NCBI GenBank assembly: GCA_018697195.1
Contig: CM031878.1
Location: forward strand, 68,467,642-68,531,641
DNA: 64,000 nt
DNA from: Certhia americana
Lineage: Eukaryota; Chordata; Aves; Passeriformes; Certhiidae
Direction: 5' to 3'
Shown here piece after piece: positions 12,641 through 26,000 of this stretch. A program made the position numbers and the translations under genes. Within the stretch, counting starts at the first letter, position 1, and each line of letters starts with the position of its first letter. The notes below the pieces were generated by a model, which was not told the origin of the DNA, made no database searches, and saw nothing but the letters and a program-made list of their open reading frames with translations.

Positions 12641-14911
12641 TAAGTACAATTGGTTTTAATAAAAATCCCACCTTTTAATGCTACTTATAGCTGCCTTTCA
12701 CAGTGGAAAGATGTTTAACATCAATTATAGAAGAGAGTCTTTATTTATTTATTTATAATTGCACTGCTTGTTTAAGGTAACTCAGAGTATTACTTTTATT
12801 CCATCAACAGCCAGCCCTTCCAGCTTGGTGCAGGAGTCAGTTGTTAGTGCATATTTGACCATCCATCTCCAGTTATCCACTTCTGCCTCCTCATTGTGCC
12901 AGTGGCTAATGCACATTCTCTTGCTGGTAATTCTGTGAGCTTTCATCGTTCCCTCTTGCAGCAGTGGCCCACCAGAGGTGTGAGGTGTGCACTGGAGTCT
13001 ATGGAAGAAGACTGATACACCCAGCAAGCACTTCCACTGCTGTTCTGGGTGCACTTCAGTCTCTCACTTACAGCCTCTGCATGCCTCAGTTCCCAACCTG
13101 TTCAAAATTTCCTTTGTCTCCTTATACTGCAAACTGTTCTTTTCCAAGGCCTGTCTTTAAGGGTTGTGTCCTTCACAGAGGTCTAAAATATTGAAACATA
13201 AATAAGATTGGATGAATAATTGGTGTAATGCAAGTTTCCTCTTATGTCTGTACATTTCCCAAAGAAAAGTTCATCTATTTGACTTTAACTGAAGATTTTT
13301 TTAATTCAGTTTGAAGTTGAAATTCTTCAAAAATGAGAAGATTTTTGTCATGTTGTGAAAATCCATTAAGATGACCAGATGACCAGCAGATTCTGGTGGT
13401 GTGTATTAGTTGGTCCAAAATCTATTCTGACTTTCCAGACTAAAAGGTGATGACCTTTTTCTTACCCATGGAAATTTTTAGAGCAATCCCCATACTTTTC
13501 TTCCTGCAAAACATATCAAATATTATTTAAAGCTTCTAAGGAGATGAACAGTGTATTCGGACCATATTGCTCTCCTATCATTTGGCATAATGGTTTTCTT
13601 TTTGTCATTTAAGATTAAAACACATATGGATCTTGCTTTAATTTGTCACTTTTATTTTCTGAGTTGCTGAGTTCCAGCTTCAGCTGGGATGCCACATTAA
13701 TTCTGTTTAAATCTTGGGGAGCAAGCAGGTTGATTTGAGTTAACTGTGTACTGTATAATGATTCTGAGCTTAAGCAGCGTTATCTCCAGCAAATGTCTTT
13801 TCTACAATAGTCATCTATGTGAAGCCCTGGAGCAATTCTTGGCTTTTTCACTCATATCACTGCACTATCAAAACTGAAATGATTAATATTCACAGAAAAA
13901 AATAGATTTTCTCACAGCAAATCTTCCTTTCTATTTCTGTTTGGTAAGAACCAAGCCTTCTGCATACATTATACAGATCAGCTAGAACCAGTCTGAGGAG
14001 TGAGGATGTGTATCTGTGGCAGTGATACAAATACATCACTGTGATTAGCAGAAAGGAATGGTAAACATGCCCACATTCCTAGCACGCACACCTTTTTCAT
14101 CTAGTTTTTTGTCCTGCTTCTTCTGTTGGCTGTGGTAGTAATAAAATCAAGGATGGTGCCCTTGAAAAGGCTGGATTTCTGCGGTGTGGAAAAAATGGAA
14201 TTGCACCTCTTTTGTCTGTGTGAGAAGAGCAGCTCAGCATGGTATTTTCTGATGGACAGCAGCCACCAGGCTGGCACTCCATGTTGCAGCATCCTGGGGG
14301 TGACCATGGGGTATGAGGTATGACCTTTGCCCAGGCGTGAGCAGAACTGGCCATGTCTGGTAAGCACCAAGAGCATGATTGTTTCTGAGAGCAGATGCTA
14401 ACTGAATTGTTCCCAACAGCTTCCTAGCCCTGAAAGTGCCCAGGACTTCTAAAATGAAAACAGTTTCCATCAAAACCAAGGTGTCCATCCAGGGGTTGGA
14501 GATGTCTGTTAATTAAAAACAGAAACAAAGCAGCCAGAACTTGGGTCAGGTGCATGAGCTGGTTTCCAAAAGCTGGTTTTAAATGAGATGCTTGGAGTGG
14601 TTTCAGATGTTGTTGAAGTCAGCAGTGAAATTTGCACTGGCAAGGTGGACCTTAGATGACAACCCAAGAGTCAGTGATTCACAGGAGGAGAGCATTCCTT
14701 TGAGTCTTCTATTGTGAAAATGGTGACTGCTTACACATTAAATCAGGGCACACTTCACCCTGCAAAAGCAAGCAGCCTCTCTCCTTTAGAAAGTCCTTTT
14801 TTGTCCAACCAGGTCAGCCTAAGGTATATATCTATATATGAAGTGTTGTATGTCGGTATAAATATTCATTGATTTATCTATAGGTCTCTCTCTATATGCG
14901 TATTTTTGTGT

Positions 14912-14972
14912 AGGTCCTCTTCAGGAGGTGAAACACTATTGTTCCCACATAGGAACAACAGAGGACCTCCTG
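14912..14972. repeat. Nested and competing inverted repeats
   Basis: AGGTCCTCT (14912-14920) is the exact complement of 14960-14968, and TTGTTCC (14939-14945) pairs with 14952-14958, giving a two-part stem. Alternatively CAGGAGGT (14922-14929) pairs perfectly with ACCTCCTG (14965-14972), which overlaps the first right arm. The large asymmetric internal loop does not fit a typical microRNA precursor. Confidence 0.75.
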
Positions 14973-15170
14973 CTGTGGCTTCCAATCAAAAAAAGTTTGG
15001 TTTTGAGTGACAACAGGGTTCAAGGCCAAAGCATTTTTGAGTCAAACCTATGGCCTCTCCAGCCACATCTTCAGCTTGGGGTGTGCTCCTGGACAATTTA
15101 ATGGAGACCAGGAACAAGAAACAGTCACTTTTACTGTTGCTAGCCATTTTTATTTATTTATTTTATTTCT

Positions 15171-15197
15171 ATTGATTGATTGATTGATTGATTGATT
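15171..15197. repeat. (ATTG)n microsatellite
   Basis: About six tandem copies of ATTG, preceded by a TTTA-rich run. Simple tetranucleotide repeat. Confidence 0.9.
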
Positions 15198-15389
15198 TTT
15201 AAATTTGTTTTTTAGCAAAAGTATAAAGAGAGGCTAGCATGAATTTGACCTGTCTGCTGGTGAGCCAGCAAATAACCTGAGCAGACAATGCAGGCAAGTA
15301 CAAATCAATAAAAGCTGTGATGAATAAATAAGAACATTCTGCTTGGGGTGGAACATGTTTGCCAGAGCTCTAGAAAGACAACGGCCAGG

Positions 15390-15407
15390 GATGTCTTCCA
15401 AGACATC
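15390..15407. repeat. 8-bp palindrome with 2-base centre
   Basis: GATGTCTT (15390-15397) and its exact complement AAGACATC (15400-15407) are separated by CC. It lies in unremarkable single-copy DNA and could be chance. Confidence 0.7.
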
Positions 15408-16278
15408 ACTATGCCTGGTGGAGAAGGCAAGGCTGAGCATCAGGATATGTCACTTCGAGGGGTAAAATGGAAGTGAGAAGCATTGATTTGCACCTCTTTA
15501 GGAATTTGGTGTTCAGATCGCTCTCTTTGGGGCTGTGCAGAGGCAATGACAGTGTCTCTGGAGGAGGCACAGCATGGGAGAATCAGGAGCAGGAACAGCT
15601 CTCTCAGGAGGAGTCTGATGTGGCTGTGCAGGGAGCAGTGTCAGGCAGTGTGGGCTGTATCCTGCTGAGCCACTGAGCCTGTACATGGAGCAAGGAGGCT
15701 GCAGTTTGGTACTTCATGCTGGAAAGCCATGGGAAGCCAGAACTCACAGCGTTGTGCAGGAAGATCATTTCTAAGATGCTTGGAGAGGTGGGGATGGGAC
15801 TAGGAGTTACATTGAAATTCCTGCAAATGGGTGTCTGGCCTTTTAACCGCCCATCCCCCCTCCCCCTCCCCGTGTTGTGCGCCTCTGGCCTGCCTGTGAG
15901 ACAGTGAGGAGATGAAAATGTTCAGGAACTGATTGCCATCTTCACTGAGGAGCTTCTCTTTTGGCTTTGGCAGCATATTTGCTATATTTGTTTGCTCCCT
16001 GAGGACTTTTTTAAATTTAAAAGGTGAAGGAGAAATAAGCTTTTACATCAGAAATTGTTTGAGTCTGTAACTTTTCTTTTGGTGTTTGTTCTGTGGCATA
16101 AAAGCACAAGGTGTCTAATGGACTTTTCAAGGAAGTAATTATCTGGTGTACATCCTTAAAGCTTAAAGCTTTTATTGATATTTATACATGTAGTTAAAAA
16201 AATGCAGTGATAAAATATTAATCTATATTTTGCATCAATACAAAACAGCAGTCAATGCCATTCTTAGACAAACTTCAT

Positions 16279-16311
16279 ATTCATTATTTCTTATTTATTC
16301 ATTATTTCTTA
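16279..16311. repeat. Short direct duplication
   Basis: A 15-base A/T-rich unit, ATTCATTATTTCTTA, occurs at 16279-16293 and again at 16297-16311, a period of 18. It is probably slippage in AT-rich DNA. Confidence 0.8.
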
Positions 16312-17224
16312 ACCCGCAATTTTGCAGGGGGAGAAAAAAAGGAGGGCAAAGTTGTTCTGATGTAGCTATGGCTGTTGTTTAACAATTCATCCCTCTTGAT
16401 ATAATGATGCTTGATCAAGACATTTTATTTTCATTCATTATAATGACATCTTACTCCCCCTCATTTTAAGTTAACCATTCAATTTTTTTTTAAGTCCACA
16501 GAATAGCAGTTGTGCTCCAGCATATTTCCTGAACAGAAATAAAATCTGTCAGGCTGGTATGATTACAGACTGTGAGCCTTTAGCAGTGCCTTCCCCATCT
16601 TTTCAGTGGGGCTGGCTGCTTCTTTTTTTTCTTCCTTTTTACATTCCTCTCCCCCTAACTGAGGCCTCCATGCTCTCTCAACCTCTCTGTGGCTGCCTCT
16701 TCCCGTAAAACACTTGTCCACCCTTAATGCATTTGCTCTCATTGAAGTATATCCAGAAATAGCTTCCAGATGCTGTCATAGATGTCCATTTCATTATTTC
16801 TGGTGAAGGGATTTCACTTAGGCATAGCTCCACCAAGAAAAGCAGGAGTCTCTGCCTGGTCTACATCTGTTCATCTAGTTCATCCCTGCAATCATCTTGG
16901 CCGGCATCATAGTTTAAACAAACCAGCTTTTTTTTTTTTCTGTGTTCATGACAAACTTTTGGAAATGAGTTTATATGGTCCCAGACACCCAAACTTCATA
17001 GTGCTTAGCAAGGTTATTTTCTAAAAGTGGAACAGCCACTCTAATAAAATGTCTCAAAGGAGTGGCTGAAACCTGTTCTTCATGTCAGAGGTCTCGAGGC
17101 TCCCAAGAGGGAGGTATTTACTCATCCAGGAGGTTTTGATGGGGGTTTGAGTGTGGTAGGAGAGAGTCTTCACTCCACAGAGAGCCAACAGTGGATGTCC
17201 ACTCCAGAAATGTATTTGTAATCA

Positions 17225-18075
17225 TCTAATCATAGTATGCCAGACTGGAAAGGGACCTCAAGAATGATCTGATCTAACCTTGGCAAAAGCAGGTTCTGGA
17301 CAAGATGGCACTGGACTCTCTCCAGCTGAGTCATTAAAGTGAGCAGTGTTGGGAAACCCACCATTTCCCTGGAGAGGCAATTCCCATGGCTAATTATTCC
17401 CATTGTGAACAGTTTTCCTCTTATGTCTAATTGGAATCTCCCTAGGAGTAAATTGTATCCATGTTTTCCATGGGATGACTTGTAAAAGGGGAGTCTCGCA
17501 TTTTCTCTCTTGCCACCTTTTAAATACTATAACATGATTATAAGACCTCCCCATGGCCTCCTTTTCTCAAGGCTGAATAAACCCAGTTGTCTCAACTTCT
17601 ACTCAGCTGGCAGCTTCTCAGCCCTTTGATCATCTCTGTGGCCCTTCTTTGTGCCTTCTCCATCTGGTCCATTGTGGGTTTTTTATGTAGCAGTGACCAA
17701 AACTGAACACAGTGTTCCAGATGTGGCCTGACATGGGCTGATTAGAGTGGGATAATGACTTTGTTATCTCTGCTGGCTGATGCAACCCACATCCTGTTGG
17801 TTTTCTGCGCTGCAGCAGCTCACTGTTCATTCTCATGGAGCTTGTTGTCCACCAGGACCCCCAAGTCCTTTCCAACAGAGCTGGTCCCAGCCAGGTTTAT
17901 ATTCCTATTACCTTTTTATTCCTGGATTATGTGTTCCCAGGTGCAAGCTCCTTGTTGAGCTTCATAAGTTTTTTTGTTGTCCCACTCTTCCAGGCCTTTC
18001 CAAGGTCTTCCTGCAGGGTGCCTTGAGACTATCTTCCAGGTCACTTAGGAAGATATTAAATTTAGGTGTATAACC
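17225..18075 (-). mobile_element. CR1 LINE, 5'-truncated 3' portion
   Basis: The plus strand reads as the complement of an avian CR1 3' region. It opens with the remnant of the terminal repeat (around 17227), followed by the 'gaaagggacctcaag' segment. It then gives antisense matches to CR1 reverse-transcriptase tail sequence: the block corresponding to accessory-edge text on heart-shaped 'lost to follow' cannot be read, but the 'gaacacagtgttccagatgtg' region (17704) and the 'tccaccaggacccccaagtcc' region (about 17849) are hallmark CR1 sequence. The element therefore lies on the minus strand, about 850 bases long and truncated at its 5' end near 18075. Many substitutions and lost frames mark it as old and inactive. 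Its exact subfamily was not determined. Confidence 0.88.
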
Positions 18076-19739
18076 TTATTTCTCTGATCACTTAACTCAC
18101 ACTACATTAACTGTGTGTAAGTCTTTCACTCTTTGTAATCATTGAGGTCTAATGATCAGGACATCAAAGGATGTGAGGCCCAGGACATAGAAGATGGAGA
18201 AATATGTCAGCTTGGTCTTGTAGATCAATTACCAGAGAAAATGGGAGATCTGTCAGGTGAATGAAAAGCAGATGTAGGTCATAGGGAGCTGAAGAAAAAG
18301 GTCTGAGAGCTGAGGGTGGACAGCTGCGTCAGTGGTGATGATGTGACCAGGACATCCTCTTTGTACTGGAATATGGCTCTGGTCCCAAAGCATGAACAGG
18401 AAAACACCTAGCTGCAATGAGAACTGGAACAGTTCAAGGTGTGGGTAAGGTCTGGGGCTGTAAGAGCACAGCCAGGGAAGCCCAGCATGTGAGGGGAGAG
18501 GACTGAGGGGACCCTTTGTCATGGTGTGGATAGAGAAAGGAGTGGCTGGTGAGCAGTCCCACTTGAAGTGCTGGTGGGGATGGATTGGTGAGGCAGGGCC
18601 AAAAAGTCTGTCATGGGTACAGGAGAGCCTTAAACTGCAGCAATAGTCCTAATATCACCCAATTCAATTTTTCTCCTTACTTTGGTGTTCCATGCTGCCT
18701 TGGTTTGGCACCTCTGTCTCCAAAGGCCAATACAGGCTCAATCCCATAAAGACCTGGTCTTTCTCATGGTAAATGCATGTGAACACCTCTTGACTTAGAT
18801 GCCTCAGCCTGCTCTTGAAGATTCCTCCTTTCAGAGGTGATCTGTCATTCTCTCTGAAGAGGGATGCTTTCCTATCTTCCTGCAGTCCGAGGAGTTTTGC
18901 ACTTCCCAGAGTCTTGTTTATTTTTAATAGATAATTGTACCTCTAGATATTCAAGATCTCTGGGTCTGGTTTTGAGTGTAGTCTCAGTGGGACTGTGTGG
19001 TCTGGAGAACATTATGGCTCTGTTGTCTGGTAGCTCTGTCGTGGTTTTGAATTGCCCCATTTTTGTTTACATTCATTCACCTCTTATACTTGATAAAAGG
19101 TATTTTTATTTTTTCTACACTACTGATTATTATTATATATATACACACACATACACATATATACATGTGTATATAAATATAAACACAGCTATATTGTGTC
19201 CACGCTAAATCTTTTTTGTGTCTCTCTCTCATTTGCTTTCCATTCTCCTCTCATAATCACCTGTTCTCTGTGCTTTTTGACAGTCCCTTTTTGGTTACAG
19301 TGTCTCAAGAAGGGTGTCTGGAATGGGACACAAGTTTAGCACTGAATGCATTGTTTATTTCCCCCCAGTACTGGCTAAACCCCCTGTTTAGGTCTGCAGG
19401 ATTTACAGTCTGTGTCAGGGAATGAATGTATCTGTTACATCTTCCCTGAAGGAACGTTTACAGGCCTGCTGGTATTTTTGGCAGGTGAGGAGAGACCCAG
19501 CAGACCCAGCGGATCAGTGGTACCTGTTGCAGGCCCCAGGAAGGGTCTGTCTGCTGGGGCAACATCACTGGGCACTGTACAAACAGCAGGGGATTTGGGT
19601 CTCCCCTGAGTGGGAAGCAGTGCTGATCTGTGGAAAGCAAAACACAGGAAGATGTCAGTGAGTCTTTCAGTGCCACATGTTCTTCACAGGCTGAGGACTG
19701 CTGGAGGCAGTTCGGTGTAGCTGGGGTTGAACTGTCCTT
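18076..19739. other. Single-copy non-coding DNA
   Basis: No gene is recognised. A minus-strand open stretch at 18253-18522 has no identifiable domain. The only repeat I see is the TA/CA microsatellite at 19125-19182. Confidence 0.55.
19125..19182. repeat. Degenerate (TA)n/(CA)n microsatellite
   Basis: Alternating purine-pyrimidine sequence made of TAT, ATAC and ACAC runs. This is simple sequence, likely to be polymorphic in length. Confidence 0.85.
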
Positions 19740-20062
19740 TTAAAAACAGTCTTCAGTGCGCCTCGGTCTCCTCACAGGCTGTGGCATCCTCTGCTGAAAG
19801 CCCCCGAGGCTCTGCTGAGCTTGATGGACAATTCCTTTTCTTTCTTCCCCTTTGTGCTCTCTCACAAAGAGAAACTGCTTCTCTTCCAGGGAGAGGAGGG
19901 AGGGAGGCAGGGAGGAAAGGAAGGAGGGAGGGACGGACGGAAAGGAGGATTTTCTTCTCGGCCTGGGATATCTGCACCTCCACACTTCCAGCCCTGTCCT
20001 ACGGCCAGGCTGGATCGCTGTTGGTATGGCAACGCTTCCCTGCACCAACCAAACCGTGAAAG
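19740..20062 (+). promoter_or_regulatory. Candidate CpG-enriched regulatory patch or untranslated first exon
   Basis: The patch contains about ten CpGs in 320 bases, richer than its surroundings. GTTGGTATGGCAAC at 20020-20033 matches the RFX X-box palindrome GTTGCCATGGCAAC at 12 of 14 positions. The patch ends with AAAG followed by GTGAGG at 20063, a good splice-donor match, so it might be an untranslated first exon driven by an RFX-responsive promoter. Open stretches on both strands here come from the purine-rich tract and lack domains. No TATA box or initiator was identified. All of this is inference from short motifs. Confidence 0.22.
19889..19950. repeat. (GGGA)n/(GGAA)n purine tract
   Basis: About 60 bases of nearly pure purine on the plus strand, made of GGGA, GGAA and GGAC units. 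It produces arginine/glycine-rich artefactual translations on one strand and serine/proline-rich ones on the other. Confidence 0.85.
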
Positions 20063-23000
20063 GTGAGGGAAAATAATTATTCTTCTCCATTTAGCTAATG
20101 TTATACAGACTCCCAGAGATTAAGATTTTTTAAAGGAATTTATGGTATGGATGTGTCCTGGTGGTGTTTTGTTTAAGGCATCCACAATGTCTGGATCCCC
20201 CAGGAATCAAGGTACAACCAGCACTGATCTGAATCTTTAAGTGGCTTTGAAAAGTGTGTCTCAGGAAAAAAAAAAACCCAAAACATGGTGCTTTCTGGAG
20301 CCATTTGACATGGTTCTTGCTCTGCAGCCATTAAAGGGGCTGTCTCAGGTGAGCTAATCCAGGTCACAGAGGTTGCCAGGGCAGAGGTGGGAGTGAGCCA
20401 AATCTCTGCAATTTGAGTTGACTATCTTCTGATGCTTTCTCCTCTGATACCTGCTTTACAAATAAAACAAAAACCAATTTCTCTGCCCAAGCTCGGGTGG
20501 ACAGTTTGGATCTTCTGAAACGTCAACAGCAATTGGGGAAAAAAAACCCTCTGCAAATGAATGAAAATTGACTGAATTTGCAAAGCCATCAGTGGAAAAG
20601 TAGAAGACAGTGGAGGAGACATCGTGCCTGGTCTGAATGTTGTCGATCTCCATGCCCAGTGGTTTAAATACGTTTGTGTGCTTTGAAGAAGAATTTCTTA
20701 TGCAGGAGCCTGTTGCCTTGACCTGAACTTAGCAAAGGGGCATCTTGAGGCATTGTCACATCTTGGGAATGTGGCCTAGCTTTGCATCATTTATGGAGTG
20801 TGCATTATTCTGGGCTAATGTGAACGTAAGCCTTTGATCTCATGCCATTGCACCAAGTGAAATAGATGTAACTGTTGAATTCCTTCCTCTTTTATCATTC
20901 CTCAGTCAATAATACTACAGCTTACCATTCCTCCATCCCCCTCCTCCTTTGTGCAGCTTCTGTGGCTGTATTGCTTTCCTTCTGGTTTTCAATCCTGCTG
21001 CATTCCCCATGCTTTCAAGACAGGTTTTATACAGGAAAAAAGAAAATATATTTCATAATGCAAACATGCCCTGCTCAGCACTTTCTGTTATCTTATTTAT
21101 ACACTGCAGTACAGCTTTCTATGACCCAGTGATTATCATTTCCCAGAGCTATCATCACTTTAAAGCTACCATAGAATGTGTTTCAGCAGATGGTACAGCC
21201 CTACCAGCACTATGAGAGCCTGGAAGGGAAGGGATGGGGAAAGTTGTGCACACAGACCAGGCTGCTGCCCCAACAGCCAGAAAACCTTTACCTTGCACTG
21301 CTTCTCACAGTGTTCAACTTCAGCCTGTATTGTTGAATATTGTCAGGCTGTTAACCACCAGGGATATGTTTTTCTTGAGTCTGGGCCTCTCTACTCACTG
21401 TCTTTTTTTTTTTTTTTCCCCTGCATAAAAACTGAGCTGATTAATTCCAAGATAGAGTACCAAATAAGTAAGAGTCATTAATTATATGCAGTATTCTAAT
21501 AGATTTCAGAGTGATCTTAACTTGGATTGAATGCTTACCCATTGATTGCTATTCAGTTGTTGAAGCACCTACTAAGCTGAGCAGTTGCTCTGTGTTATCC
21601 TTCTCTTTCTTCCTTAGATTTCTACCTCCCTTTCTCCACTCTTGAAATTGCTAACCCCTTGTCTATACATTTTGCTTCAGTGGATTGTGACCTTTGTGAC
21701 TGACTACCAAGTATGCAATGGAAATGGTGGACAGCTAAAGTCATGAAAGATACTTATCCCCACGTAATAGGGTGAAATTCCCATGGGTATTTCACCAAGC
21801 AGAGCAGATTGTTATCATTCTTGTTGAGATGATAATAAAGAGGTGTGATTTACTGCTTGGTTGTTTCAAAGGTGTCATTTGAACCTAGGGGAGTGTGGTG
21901 CTGTTAAACAGACCTGGACAAAGCCCTACAGAGGAGTGATTGCACATCTGTAGTTGTAGTCAGGGGCATTAAAAAAATTATTATTTTTCATAATCCTGCA
22001 CTTTTTCTTGTGGGTGCTTTCCCACTGTGCAAATGAGGCTCTCTGGAGTGTACATAAGTATGTGTACACATATGCATATGTATAGATACTAATTGAATGT
22101 GTTTATGTACTTTTATACATGTTAACATAAACATTTAAGGTCTTTTAGGGATACCCAAGCACAGTTTTTCTTCAGTGGTGAGTTAACTATGCTTGCTTTA
22201 ACAGCTAAATAGGTGTTCAGGATATGTTGTGGAAAATGTGTCTACTTTAGGTATCTAATCCTGAGTTAGATATCTTTCTAGATTAGGTTACTGGGTTTGA
22301 ACCTTCTGCCTTTTACAATTAGTGAATCCTGAATTTGTCCTTGTGGCAAACATTGTGAAAAGTCCTCATTCATTCACTTGTTGCTGCTTATACCTGAAGC
22401 CTTTTGATAATTCTATGGGTTCAGCTCCTTCCTGAGAGCATTTGGGAAGGGTTATTACACATGGTTGCCCGAAGCTGGAAACTAGATCTGGTGCAATAAT
22501 GTGCAAAGAATCCTCATTTAAAAAAAAAAAAAAAAAATTAGCAGTGTATGGTTTGTTATGAATTCTGCTGACACTTCTGCAAAGTGTCAAAGGGAGGCTG
22601 CATTGTGGTATAAGAAAAAATCAGATCTCTTTCCTATCCACTACTTGGATGCCAGGAGTGGTTAGTGCCAATGGCCATTCTTGCTTTAACATGTTACAGA
22701 TAGGAAATAGCTGCAGGGAGAATTAGAGAGTGGGAAAATAGTCAGCTGGCTCATGGGTTAACTGTGAGATTCCTGGTAGCAGAGAATTTCATTCTTCATT
22801 CTATATTGAAGCCCATGGATGATAAAGCTGAAGTTCTACATCATAAATTCCCATTTGGACATTCAGTTTTGAGAACCTACATCCAGCATCCTTATCATTT
22901 TGATGTTAAAGTCACAATCAGTAATGAAATCTGCTTGCTTTTCACACACTGAAATTAGCTTTGATTCTTTGCCTGGAACATATGTTTAAAAGGCAACATG

Positions 23001-26000
23001 CACATACTGTGCACTGACCCTATCAAAGCAATAAATACCATTGAAGTCGTTTTCCAAAGCTGCCTACAGCATTAGTTTATTTTTAATATGGTCCCTCTGA
23101 AGGAGTAGTGTAGGAAATGCCTATGGGAGCTATTTGAATTGTCGGTCTGGGGTGAAGTCCCTACTTTGCCCTGCTGAAGAAGAAAGTAAGAGGGGATACT
23201 AATTTCCCTTTGTTGTTGCTGCTAAAGATGATGTTTAATTCATTGGATTTAGAGCCTTTCTAAGGAAAATGGTATTCTGTTTGGGTGAGAAAAATGCTTC
23301 TTTGATACTTAGCATGATTTGAAGCAAGGGATGAGGGAGAAAGATATTGCTGTAACTGAGAAGGGGGTTTAGTCTATGACAGCTCTCCTGGTTTTTTATG
23401 ATAGCTGCTTTAGTCTTTTTGCTCCATGCTATTTCTCCTGCATTGTTACCTGGACATTCCTCCCAGATCCTCTGTGGAGCAAGGAGGAGATGGGCATGCA
23501 TCAAATGGCCATTTCCAAAATGTCCCCAGTCACCCAGGCAGGCTGTGCTCCATAGCACATTTGGGCAGCCACAGTATTTGGAGGTCAGGGGACTATGCCA
23601 GAGGTAGTGAGTGGGTCAGACCACAGGATTGGTTTCACACTCTGGTACCACTCTTCTTCTCCCTGTAGAGCCTCAAAATGACCAGCCCTTCCCCGTGTTT
23701 TGCTGTGCCAGAGCTATGGCAGGCTCAGACAAAGCGGACACCTGAGTGCATAAATTTTCTACCCCTTGACTGCTAAATGACAATAAGCATATCTTGGATT
23801 CTACAAACCTGAAAGATTGGTCCACTGGCAAAGGTAATGCATTTTTTGTCACTCATGGTCACAATTAGAATGACAAGGCCAGACTCCTCCATCACTGCTC
23901 TTTAACACTGTCAGCACCAGCTTTACCAGAATTATCCTGTCTGAAGCATGAATGGGCTTATTCATTTTCTCACTTTGTTTGACCTAGGAATCTAGGAACT
24001 ACTTAATGACATATAGGCTGCTTTCTCCTGTAAAGAAATTATTAAATTAAAGACAGGGCCAAAAAATTTGCTCTTCTAGCCATGAAAGACTAATTTTATG
24101 TTTGTTTGGACATATTTGGAGAGTAACTGTCTTATGCACCATTCTTCTAAATATTGTTTCATGCTGAATAATGAGTTTGAAATCTTTTACCTTCCAGGGC
24201 TTTATTTGTGTAGAGAAGAGAGGGAAGCATGCAGGAGAAATATATAGTTTTTAGGAGCACATTTTGATTCAATTTTTTGCATTTTATTATGGCCAAGGCA
24301 GGAAAACACTCAGATCTCATGCCCAAGAAGTGTTTTCAGAGCGCAGTGGTTTCATTTTAAATGAGTCCCCAGAGAAGATGATCTCAAGGAGGAAAATGCG
24401 TGCAGTCTTTCCAATGAGATAAGAATAATCATTGCATTTCTGCTGTGCATTTCTGCGATGCTGTAAATACTCTGTAAATCTCAAGATGGAGATCACATTC
24501 AGCTGCTGACAGTGGAAGTCTGGCCACCAGTGTGGGGAAGAAGCAGTCTGGCACAGGAATCTGGTGGCAGGTTTACCAAGAAACATCTTGTTTTCTTAAC
24601 TGATGATGCAGGTGCCCATGGGTGCCCGGGGTCTTCTGGGATGAAGAGAATTTTTCTTTGTTTTCAGGAAACTGTAAAAAGCAGATAAAATCCATCTGAG
24701 GTAGGAACCTGACACCAGGCAGTGATCTCCCTGTCCATGTGGCAGAGTCATGCGTAGCTGACCATTGAGAGAGCAGTGAATTTCTGGGGATTGCTGTAGA
24801 AGCCATTTGGATGTTTTCTGTTAGGAGGGTCTAACTCATCAACCTGGTTTAATTACAGGTAGATCTTGAGTCCCCCTGCTTATTGTCAGTATTCTCAGCA
24901 AAGCTGATGCCATCAGTCTTGCACAATGACCCAGCTAGCCTGTGGAGGAAGGTCATCATTAGTTTGTCCTCAGTGTAAAAGCGGCCACAGAGACTTCTTT
25001 TTTCAATAATTCATTTTGCAGAGCAGCTAATTGTGTTCCACTGCAAGGCAGGTTTCTGTTGCAAAGGGAGGTTTTGGTCTCTCATTGTCTTTTTGCCTAA
25101 GCTGTCCTGGTCCTGAAGCTCACATGAATGTTTGTGGAATTTTTGGAAGTTATCAGGTGTACCTGAGTCATCCATCATTCATGTAGGCCTGGAAGAAGTT
25201 CTGGGCATCACTAGGTAACCATCAGTCACAACAAACAGAGCAGAAGGAAGTTTCACATTTCTTTGGAAGAGTTTTCTGTGCATTCATGTGAGAACTGCAC
25301 CATGCCAGACTTGCTCTAAACACATGGATTTTGGCCCTGTGGTGCTGCAGTTCTTGTTGGGTTTAACTGTGCACCAACAGACCTGAAAACAGACTACCCG
25401 GCTCTGAAAGTCTCCTCTTACTCAGAACAGGAGGACTGTTAAAATCCCCAGAATTAATGGCTTATTTTATGGAACTTCATATTTAATCTGAAAGGTTAAT
25501 TTTTGTCAGAGGATTGTCATTTTAAAATATGTGTTTTGCAAACTGCTGTCCATTCTAAGTGAAATCCTCTGAATTCTTTTAGTGAAAACCAGCAGACAAT
25601 GTTGTTAATTTCTCATCATGAAAACCAGTCCTGGGCTAAATTATGATATTTTATTAAATTAGATTTTAAAATTGAAACCTAATATAAGTTCAATGTAAAA
25701 TACTTAAAAATTATTTTAAAGGAAAATCTAGAAGAAAAGATGGTTTATTACAAAGCCATCAAAAGAAAAATGCCTTGGTTTTTGTTAAAGGAAGATTCCT
25801 CCTGCTAACTAATTCTCAAGTCCCACATAGACTGGGTAGACCATATTGTTTGTTTTGTTGCAACTGGGTTTATAGGCAGCTTTTCAGAAGGAGAATTTCT
25901 TTACTTTTAGGATGGGCTAGAGGGCTTAATACTCTCTTGCAAATGATTCTGATTGCACAACTTATGGTGCTGTTTGATATATTGTTAAATACAGTAGCAG

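Larger units (their letters stand above)
10611..17224. other. Single-copy non-coding DNA with small inverted and simple repeats
   Basis: No coding gene is recognised. The stretch contains inverted repeats at 11361-11401, 14912-14972 and 15390-15407, a purine-rich tract at 12540-12640, an (ATTG)n run at 15171-15197 and an 18-base-period duplication at 16279-16311. Minus-strand open stretches around 14097-14488 overlap in different frames, which argues against any one of them being real. Confidence 0.6.
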
